64,000 nt of DNA from an uncultured Bacteroides sp. (GTDB lineage Bacteria > Bacteroidota > Bacteroidia > Bacteroidales > Bacteroidaceae), in the NCBI RefSeq assembly GCF_963666545.1, contig NZ_OY762899.1:1674001-1738000 (forward strand), given 5' to 3'. Numbering within the stretch: the stretch's first letter is position 1; each line of letters begins with the position of its first letter. The notes under the pieces were generated by a model, which was not told the DNA's origin, ran no database searches, and saw nothing but the letters and a program-made list of their open reading frames with translations. The translations under genes were made by a program, and so were the position numbers. Positions 56,385-64,000 of the stretch are shown piece by piece.

Positions 56385-56542
56385 GCTGATGATTCTACGT
56401 TTCGACTTTCTTGTTTTCATTCTACTTTGTTATTAAGTATAAAAGATACTGTAATAGGGCAAGCCTTCAAATAGAAAAGCTCGCTAAGTAGGAATCATCA
56501 GCCCCGAAAAGGGCGGTTAAAGGCAGAATCCATTGCCGAAAT
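56385..56542 (-). ncRNA. Predicted three-way-junction RNA, leader or small RNA
   Basis: Minus-strand RNA starting near 56542. Closing stem: GCTGATGATTCCTAC (56502-56488) pairs with GTAGAATCATCAGC (56398-56385), 14 bp plus one bulge. Hairpin 1: GCGAGCTTTT / GAAGGCTTGC (56484-56475, 56468-56459), 10 bp including three G-U pairs that would be A-C mismatches on the other strand. Hairpin 2: about 10 bp at 56456-56431. An A-rich strand of about 32 nt closes the junction. It may be a 5' leader of the antiporter mRNA or an independent RNA; no Rfam family is recognised. Confidence 0.5.
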
Positions 56543-56548
56543 CGGGTG

Positions 56549-56580
56549 CAAAAATAGGAAAGAAGAAGCACTCACCCAAA
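56549..56580 (-). promoter_or_regulatory. Consensus promoter for the structured RNA / antiporter leader
   Basis: On the minus strand TTTG (56580-56577), 20-bp spacer, TATTTTTG (56556-56549). Both boxes match TTTG-N19-21-TAnnTTTG exactly. The start is expected near 56542, about 270 nt before the antiporter ATG. Confidence 0.75.
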
Positions 56581-56675
56581 TTATGCCCTTATTATTTTAT
56601 CTGTCAAGCATTTAATCCGTTCACAGCTTCACCCACGCCTAAACCTTTTATCCATTCTTTTGTTTTAGCTAATAA

Positions 56676-58070
<1,395 letters not shown>

Positions 58071-58102
58071 TCTAAAAGACATAAAAAGCCTATTATTTAA
58101 AG

Positions 58103-58137
58103 AAAAAGGTGTATCAAAAGCTGATACACCTTTTTTT
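58103..58137 (+). terminator. Terminator of eno
   Basis: Stem AAAAAGGTGTATCA / TGATACACCTTTTT (58103-58116, 58122-58135) with a short loop and a T-run. Confidence 0.93.
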
Positions 58138-58173
58138 ATTGCCTGAAAAGCACTAAAATCCTTATACGTGACA

Positions 58174-58203
58174 TTGTAGTTAGCAAAATTTAAAATACCT
58201 TTG
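58174..58203 (+). promoter_or_regulatory. Promoter of the FecI-like sigma operon
   Basis: TTG at 58174-58176, 19-bp spacer, TACCTTTG at 58196-58203. The leader to the sigma ATG at 58349 is about 140 nt. Confidence 0.65.
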
Positions 58204-58348
58204 CAATTACAATAGAAAAGAATAAGTTATAAAGACTTTAATCAGGAATTATAAGCTTATAATTTTTTAGTCCTGCTCATGAATTGCTAGATGTTATGGA
58301 CATTTTCTAGCATTATATCTAATCAAATAAAAACAGGCTCTAAGGAAA

Positions 58349-58882
58349 ATGGAAGAACGTACTATTGTAAATAGCGATGAAGAGGACTTTAAAAGGTTTG
58401 TGACTCAGTACTATCCGCAGCTATGTGCATTTGCGACACAATATACCGATTCCCTCGAAGTTTCAGAAGATATTGTGCAAGATGTCTTTCTCCGTTTTTG
58501 GGAAAGCAAAAAGTATCTTTCTGTCAAGAGCTATTTAAAATCATATATATTCAGTTCTGTTCGTAATGCCTCAATCGATTATATCCGAAAAAATAATGTT
58601 CATACATTCACTGAACTTGAAGAAGCTTCCTATCTAAAAGAAGAAGAGGTGAACGAAGAAAATCTGTTGGCACAACATGAGCATTTATATGAGCTATTAA
58701 AACAACTTCCTCCCCAAGAATATGAGGTTTTAATGGCCATAGTCGTCCACAACAAAAAGTACAAAGAAGTAGGAGAAGAAATGAATATCTCCGTCAACAC
58801 AGTAAAGACTCATCTATCACGAGCTCTAAAGTTTTTAAGAGCCCACAACATAAACTTGCGCCTCCTTTTTCTATTTTACTAA
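58349..58882 (+). CDS. FecI-like ECF RNA polymerase sigma factor
   Basis: 177 residues. Region 2: FKRFVTQYYPQLCAFATQY, SEDIVQDVFLRFWESK, SYLKSYIFSSVRNASIDYIRK; region 4: LPPQEYEVLMAIVVHNKKYKEV and the helix-turn-helix MNISVNTVKTHLSRALKFLR. This is the Bacteroidetes expansion type that pairs with FecR and SusC genes. The FecR gene follows after 65 bp. It should direct transcription of the downstream SusC/SusD pair. Confidence 0.94.
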   Translation: MEERTIVNSDEEDFKRFVTQYYPQLCAFATQYTDSLEVSEDIVQDVFLRFWESKKYLSVKSYLKSYIFSSVRNASIDYIRKNNVHTFTELEEASYLKEEEVNEENLLAQHEHLYELLKQLPPQEYEVLMAIVVHNKKYKEVGEEMNISVNTVKTHLSRALKFLRAHNINLRLLFLFY

Positions 58883-58947
58883 TCTTTATGTCACCCATTT
58901 AGAACCTTCTTCCGTCATAGTGATATAAACAAGCTAATTATATCATC

Positions 58948-60036
58948 ATGGCGACACCTGAAATCGTTTATTTACTGCAAAAGTATAAGGATCATTCGCT
59001 CACAACTGAAGAATTCAACATTCTGAAGAGATGGGTTTTGGAGTCTGAAGAAAACAAGTTGTACATGGCTAACTTTATCCGTTTCTATAAAATAGAGGAG
59101 AGATGGGAAGCTTACAACAAGGCCAATCCTCAAAAAGCATGGAAGAGTATACTTGCTAAATATCACCACAAGAAGAGAATACGTCGACAACGTATGTTTG
59201 CTGTAGCCGCCTGCACCATTCTATTTGTAATAATAGGAGGTGTGTACAAATATACCACTAATGATGACCAAACAACATCGTACGCAGCTATCTACCCACG
59301 ACAAAACAAGAAAGTGGTACTTACACTCGCGAATGGGCAAAAGAAGATGCTGGAAAACGGAGGTGAGTTGATCTGCGAGAGTACGAAAAGCGCTGCACCT
59401 GAACAACAATATAACACTATTAGCACACAGGTAGGAGGTAATTTCAAATTAATACTTCCCGACAAGAGTATCGTATGGCTTAATTCCAATACGACGCTTC
59501 GCTATCCTGTAAAATTCGCAAAAGATCGTCACGTGATTCTTTCAGGAGAAGCTTTCTTCGATGTACAGAAAACCGGGTATCCTTTCTCTGTTGAAGTAAA
59601 CGAGAATAAGATTAGAGTATTAGGTACTCAATTTGATGTTTCGGCTTATAACGGAAAAGCGATGTTAACAACATTAGTCAGAGGAAAAGTCGAAGTCTCC
59701 AATAGAAATAGCAAACAAATCCTTCATCCTAATCAACAAGCAAGCATCGCTGAGGCCACGCAAGATATAGTAGTAAAAGAGGTAAATACAACAATCTATA
59801 CTTCATGGATTCAAGGAGTTTTTGAATTCGAAAGTACCCCCTTAACCATCATCATGGAACAATTGGCTCAGTGGTATGACGTTGATGTTACTTACCAGAA
59901 TGAGCAAGTAGGTAAAATTCTCTTTACCGGGAGCTTATACCGGGATCGCTCACTAGACTACACATTACAGATCATTCAAGATATTTCAGACGTAAAGTTC
60001 CGCAATGAAAAGGGGAAACTATGCGTATACCGATAA
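58948..60036 (+). CDS. FecR-family anti-sigma factor
   Basis: 362 residues. An N-terminal sigma-binding region (about 1-70), one membrane helix at about 79-97 (MFAVAACTILFVIIGGVYKY), a FecR domain (about 150-245, FKLILPDKSIVWLNSNTTLRYP, LSGEAFFDV) and a C-terminal DUF4974-type domain (about 275-360, FEFESTPLTIIMEQLAQWYDV). It holds the sigma factor inactive until the SusC signalling domain contacts it in the periplasm. SusC begins 46 bp downstream. Confidence 0.95.
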   Translation: MATPEIVYLLQKYKDHSLTTEEFNILKRWVLESEENKLYMANFIRFYKIEERWEAYNKANPQKAWKSILAKYHHKKRIRRQRMFAVAACTILFVIIGGVYKYTTNDDQTTSYAAIYPRQNKKVVLTLANGQKKMLENGGELICESTKSAAPEQQYNTISTQVGGNFKLILPDKSIVWLNSNTTLRYPVKFAKDRHVILSGEAFFDVQKTGYPFSVEVNENKIRVLGTQFDVSAYNGKAMLTTLVRGKVEVSNRNSKQILHPNQQASIAEATQDIVVKEVNTTIYTSWIQGVFEFESTPLTIIMEQLAQWYDVDVTYQNEQVGKILFTGSLYRDRSLDYTLQIIQDISDVKFRNEKGKLCVYR

Positions 60037-60082
60037 ACTAAATCAAATCACTACATAATATTTAAATTTGAATTAAAACCTC

Positions 60083-63000
60083 ATGAAGAAAAAATGCTTA
60101 AAGAAACTCTGTATCAAGAAGAAATACAGAATACTCACTTTGCTGTTATTGGTCTTTAGCAGCGTAACAGCACAGATTTCAGAAAAATTAATTACTATTC
60201 AACAAAATGAAGTTTCTCTCATTCAGGCTTTTGATATAATTAAATCTCAAACGAAAGTCTCCGTCATGTATCAGGACAACATGATCAATAAAAATATTTA
60301 TTTGAATTTAAATATTCAAAACGCACCTCTAAAAAAGGCTTTAAAAGAGATTTGCGATCCCGCCGGTCTGGATTTTTCATTCAGAGATAATTATGTACTC
60401 ATAACAGTCTCTAAAGAGACCATAAGAAGTGCAAACAAAGAGTTGGCAAGGGTAAAAAAGACAGGCAATGAGATGCGTTATGTTCACGGAAAGGTGCTTG
60501 ATAGCTCAGGAGAAGCACTACCTGGCGCTAGTATTATCACAACGGATAAAAAGCAAGGTATAATCAGTGATAATAACGGATGTTTCTCTTTACAGATTCC
60601 CGCAAATGAAAATTTAACATTGAATGTATCGTATCTCGGAATGGAAGAACTGAAAATATCGGTAAAACAGGGAGCTGCAGATATTCAGCTAAAGAATATA
60701 GTGATGAAGGAAGATAATTCAATGATTGATGAAGTGGTCGTTACCGGATATCAACAAATAGACCGCCGCAATTTAACCAGCTCTGTTACATCAGTAAAGA
60801 TGAAAGATCTGATGATGCCGGGAATTTCCAGTCTGGATAAAATGTTGCAAGGACGAATACCTGATTTGATAGTAACCAATAGCAGCAGTGAGATAAATTC
60901 CGTTCCCAAAATTCGTATTCGGGGTACCTCTACTTTGATTGGGAATCGTGAACCATTATGGGTTGTCGATGGAGTAATTGTTAATGATCCAATCAATCTA
61001 TCTGCTGATATCATGAATGATCCCGATTATATCAATCGAATTGGAAATGCTATCTCAGGATTAAATCCCCAAGATATAGAACGTATTGATGTACTTAAAG
61101 ATGCAGCAGCAACAGCGTTGTATGGCACGAGAGCTGCAAATGGAATTATAGTAGTCACAACAAAAAAAGGGCGTATTGGAAAAACTATTGTAGCATATAA
61201 CTTCAACAGTTCATACCGACGTCATCCACGCTACACTGACCATAAAATTAATTTAATGAATTCAAAGGAGCGTGTAGAAATATCACGCGACTTAGTGAAT
61301 GATCATTATAAGTATCCCGCTAACATGACGATAATTGGCTATGAAGATGCTGTCAGCAAATTCTATAACGGAAGTTACACCGAAGAAGAATTTAACTCTC
61401 AGGTTGCCAAACTAGAAACACAAAATACAGATTGGTTCAAATTACTGACACATGACTCTTTTTCCTCCGACCACTCGGTAAACGTGTCAGGAGGTACAGA
61501 TAAATTTCGCTACTACACATCGTTAGGATACACCAATAATGACGATGTGATTAATAACAATAATAATAGGCGATATACCGCTGCCACTAAACTTGATTTT
61601 AACTTGGGAGAACGTCTTCAGGCATCTCTAAATATCAACATATACAATGAGCAGAAGAAATATAATCAGTCAACAATCTCGCCTATTGACTATGCATACA
61701 ATACAAGCAGAGTAATCCCTGCATATAATGATAATAGCTTCTATTATTACAAGAAAGTGACGGAAACATCTAGTGGCCCTATGAACTTTAACATTTTAAA
61801 TGAACTGGAAAACAGTTACATGAAACAGAAAATGTCTGGATCAACAGCCACTCTAAACCTCCGATATTACGTAGCAAACTGGTTAAACTTAAGTAGCATA
61901 TTATCTTATTCCAGTTCCAATACAAACATTGAAGGATATTGGGGCGAAAACACATGGTATGCAGCCGGATTGCGTGGCACAGAATACGGAACCTTGGCAA
62001 CAGACGAAAGTAGAATGCCTTTAGGTGGTGAATTATCTGAAAACACAGTAAGCAGTGACAGTTATACTGCCAGAGTACAAGCAAACATCAATAAATACTT
62101 CGGAACAGATGGTCAACATAATCTGAATATAGCAATCGGAACAGAAGCAAGCTCAAACTTATACAAAGGTTTTTCTGATACAAATCGAGGATATTATCTC
62201 GATAGAGGAAAGAAGTTTGTAAAATCGATACCCACTAATTATACAGCATATTATCAATGGTTAGCCGAAAGTATGCCAACAATCACTGACAATAAAAGTA
62301 ATCTATTATCAGCCTACATGACAGCATCTTATAGCTACAAAGAGCTGTTTACCATCAACGCAAATACCCGTTATGACGGATCAAACAAATTTGGTAGTAG
62401 AAGCAATGAGAAATTACTTCCGGTATGGTCCACTTCAGGATTACTTAACTTAAAAGAAATGACAAAGCTACATGCAGACTGGTTAGACGCTATCAATCTG
62501 AAAGCTTCTTATGGAGAGCAAGGCAATATGATTGATAATCAAACCCCTGTTATGACTTTAAAGAAAGGGACACTAGACAGTTATTATAACGAAATGATTT
62601 CTACTGTGAACACTTTTGCAAATCCGGATCTTAAATGGGAAAAAACACATTCTTTCAATACCGGGCTTGAAACAAGCTTATTCAACAGTAGGCTCATGTT
62701 ATCGTTTGAATATTATTATAAGAAGACAACAGATGCCTTCATGAATAAACCTATTTCAGACATTAATGGCTTTACCTCTTACATTGTCAATTCGGGAAAC
62801 CTCATCAACAAAGGATATAACGTATCCTTTACCGCAATCCCTATAAGAAGTAGAGATCTGAATTGGATGGTATCGGGTTCATTATCCAAAGTGATGAATA
62901 AGATAGAAACAGCCCCTGGAAAAGATGTATATGAACTTAGTAATTTTCTGGATGGCACTGCCGTCGTTAAAGGGCAAGCAATAGGAACATTCTACTCGTA

Positions 63001-63715
63001 CAAATTTACTGGTTTGAATCCGCTAGACGGGGGACCTTTATTTGACGACTGGGAAGATCGAAATTCAGAACTAATTGGGCTAAGTAAATATGAAACTTAC
63101 ACAAAAGTACTGACTCCCTCAGGAAAGCGCGAGCCGGATTTAACCGGAAGCCTCAGTAATACACTCAGCTACAAATCATGGAGACTGGGCGTATTGCTAA
63201 ACTACAGCCTCGGAGCAAAAGTTAGATTATTCAAATTATACTCTCAATCGGCCGACGGTTCTTCTAGTGGAGGCATTTACCCGGAGTTCAATCTTAACAA
63301 AGATTTGCTCAACAGATGGAAAAAAACCGGAGACGAACGTTATACCAATATTCCTTCCATTATGAGCAACAACACACTAGGATATTATATTTACCAGAGA
63401 CATTATTCCTCCGGAATTAATTACCCCGGTATCAAGCTGGCTGAGGATTCCTGGTCAATGTATGATTATTCGGATATACGAGTAGTGAGTGCAGATTATC
63501 TACAAGTGGCTAATATCAGCTTAACCTACGAATTGCCCGGCAAGCTATTAAAAGCAAACAAACTGCACAGAGTTGCACTTACTTTATCCGGATCAAATTT
63601 ATACACTTTCTGTGCTAAAGCCCTAAAAGGACAAACGCCAACCCAATCAGGTTTTTCAAACATTCAGCTATCAGACACACCAATCTATACATTCGGAATT
63701 AATATTGAATTTTAA
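60083..63715 (+). CDS. SusC/RagA TonB-linked outer-membrane protein with STN signalling domain
   Basis: 1210 residues. Signal region about 14-32, then an STN/secretin-type domain (about 45-115, VSLIQAFDIIKSQTKVSVMYQ) that identifies a transducer working with FecR. A carboxypeptidase-like domain (about 132-215, GKVLDSSGEALPGASI), a plug (about 220-350, DEVVVTGYQQIDRRNLTSSV and ALYGTRAANGIIVVTTKKG) and the barrel follow, ending in GINIEF. A SusD-like gene starts 18 bp after it. Substrate unknown; no enzyme genes are visible before the window ends. Confidence 0.96.
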   Translation: MKKKCLKKLCIKKKYRILTLLLLVFSSVTAQISEKLITIQQNEVSLIQAFDIIKSQTKVSVMYQDNMINKNIYLNLNIQNAPLKKALKEICDPAGLDFSFRDNYVLITVSKETIRSANKELARVKKTGNEMRYVHGKVLDSSGEALPGASIITTDKKQGIISDNNGCFSLQIPANENLTLNVSYLGMEELKISVKQGAADIQLKNIVMKEDNSMIDEVVVTGYQQIDRRNLTSSVTSVKMKDLMMPGISSLDKMLQGRIPDLIVTNSSSEINSVPKIRIRGTSTLIGNREPLWVVDGVIVNDPINLSADIMNDPDYINRIGNAISGLNPQDIERIDVLKDAAATALYGTRAANGIIVVTTKKGRIGKTIVAYNFNSSYRRHPRYTDHKINLMNSKERVEISRDLVNDHYKYPANMTIIGYEDAVSKFYNGSYTEEEFNSQVAKLETQNTDWFKLLTHDSFSSDHSVNVSGGTDKFRYYTSLGYTNNDDVINNNNNRRYTAATKLDFNLGERLQASLNINIYNEQKKYNQSTISPIDYAYNTSRVIPAYNDNSFYYYKKVTETSSGPMNFNILNELENSYMKQKMSGSTATLNLRYYVANWLNLSSILSYSSSNTNIEGYWGENTWYAAGLRGTEYGTLATDESRMPLGGELSENTVSSDSYTARVQANINKYFGTDGQHNLNIAIGTEASSNLYKGFSDTNRGYYLDRGKKFVKSIPTNYTAYYQWLAESMPTITDNKSNLLSAYMTASYSYKELFTINANTRYDGSNKFGSRSNEKLLPVWSTSGLLNLKEMTKLHADWLDAINLKASYGEQGNMIDNQTPVMTLKKGTLDSYYNEMISTVNTFANPDLKWEKTHSFNTGLETSLFNSRLMLSFEYYYKKTTDAFMNKPISDINGFTSYIVNSGNLINKGYNVSFTAIPIRSRDLNWMVSGSLSKVMNKIETAPGKDVYELSNFLDGTAVVKGQAIGTFYSYKFTGLNPLDGGPLFDDWEDRNSELIGLSKYETYTKVLTPSGKREPDLTGSLSNTLSYKSWRLGVLLNYSLGAKVRLFKLYSQSADGSSSGGIYPEFNLNKDLLNRWKKTGDERYTNIPSIMSNNTLGYYIYQRHYSSGINYPGIKLAEDSWSMYDYSDIRVVSADYLQVANISLTYELPGKLLKANKLHRVALTLSGSNLYTFCAKALKGQTPTQSGFSNIQLSDTPIYTFGINIEF

Positions 63716-63733
63716 GCTCTAAACGAACAGAAT

Positions 63734-64000
63734 ATGAAATATACAAAATATCTGAGTATAATGGCGCTTGCATTATTTACAAGCTGCTCTAGCTTCCTTG
63801 AAGAATACTCACAAGAAACGGATTATGTCAACTCGTGGAAGGATCTGGATGAAACACTCTTAGGTGACTGTTACATGCCAATCAAGAAATCTAATACTGT
63901 TGCCAATACAGGAGATTATGAACATTTTATTCATTTTATGGGAGATGAATTAGAAGAGTGCGCCCAAGGAGCAAATGAGCTCAGTCTTGCTTACGATGGA
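63734..64000 (+). CDS. SusD-family lipoprotein, 3' end outside window
   Basis: 89 codons are visible from the ATG at 63734 to the edge. The lipoprotein signal ends in TSC with Cys18, followed by SSFLEEYSQET, the common start of mature SusD proteins. It begins 18 bp after SusC. It completes the sigma/FecR/SusC/SusD order. Confidence 0.88.
   Translation, partial: MKYTKYLSIMALALFTSCSSFLEEYSQETDYVNSWKDLDETLLGDCYMPIKKSNTVANTGDYEHFIHFMGDELEECAQGANELSLAYDG

Noticed and set aside
56488-56506. tmRNA-like 5' start GGGGCTGATGATTCC on the minus strand
   Set aside because: No tag-peptide frame with the expected ending and no tRNA-like 3' end were found downstream.
56385-56542. Firm call of 6S RNA
   Set aside because: The long closing stem and central loops are suggestive, but two separate hairpins form a junction rather than one central bubble, and no conserved 6S bases were recognised.

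Overview
The window looks like a chromosomal segment of a Bacteroides-type organism (Bacteroidales, Bacteroidetes). Evidence: two SusC/SusD outer-membrane pairs, an ECF sigma/FecR/SusC/SusD cassette, the ExbB-ExbD-ExbD/TonB energy system, a 308-residue NusB, DUF3276 and DUF5606 proteins, and the family promoter signature TTTG-N19-21-TAnnTTTG upstream of many genes. The DNA is AT-rich and densely coded on both strands. Nearly everything is chromosomal housekeeping; the one clear mobile element is a complete IS21-family insertion.

Layout. 1-5.2 kb: 3' part of a SusC/SusD locus closed by a terminator, then a secreted alpha/beta hydrolase. 5.3-8.8 kb: menA, convergent with a leftward phosphoesterase-rfbA-rfbB block (dTDP-sugar synthesis). 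8.9-15.4 kb: polyphosphate kinase, Pit-type phosphate permease with a PhoU-like tail, an ABC-F protein and a small Cys/Lys-rich exported protein. 15.4-21.7 kb: rRNA methyltransferase, a coupled membrane protein/ECF sigma/small membrane protein cassette, an exported phospholipase-D-like protein, thyA-folA and an Lrp regulator. 21.9-29.7 kb: M64 peptidase, GNAT protein, the leftward exbB-orf-exbD-exbD operon, tRNA-Ser(GGA), tatD, an unrecognised ORF, a polyprenyl synthase and tonB. 30-35.4 kb: cmk-ispH, pfkA and the IS21 element (2637 bp, 6-bp target duplication). 35.4-46.6 kb: DUF5606, coaE-YbbR-yajC, nusB, DUF3276, rplY, pth-S4, HIT, a KefB-like antiporter and pepT-gcvT. 46.8-54.4 kb: a SusB-like GH97 glucosidase, a lipoprotein, a TonB-dependent receptor and a membrane-spanning TPR regulator. 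54.4-56.8 kb: a second antiporter flanked by two long intergenic regions with RNA-like features. 56.8-64 kb: enolase, then sigma/FecR/SusC/SusD running off the end.

Most interesting non-coding signals. (1) Four GTACGA boxes in two 11-bp-spaced pairs lie directly upstream of a good promoter for the TonB-dependent receptor and next to the gene for a candidate transmembrane regulator. (2) A predicted three-way-junction RNA follows a consensus leftward promoter upstream of the 55-56 kb antiporter; its G-U pairs favour the minus strand. (3) A rightward promoter-to-terminator interval at 54.46-55.03 kb has no conventional gene but contains a perfect 24-bp inverted repeat and a start-less short reading frame. 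(4) The IS21 ends carry 24-bp-periodic iterated sites. All functional calls come from reading motifs and family knowledge; no database search was run.
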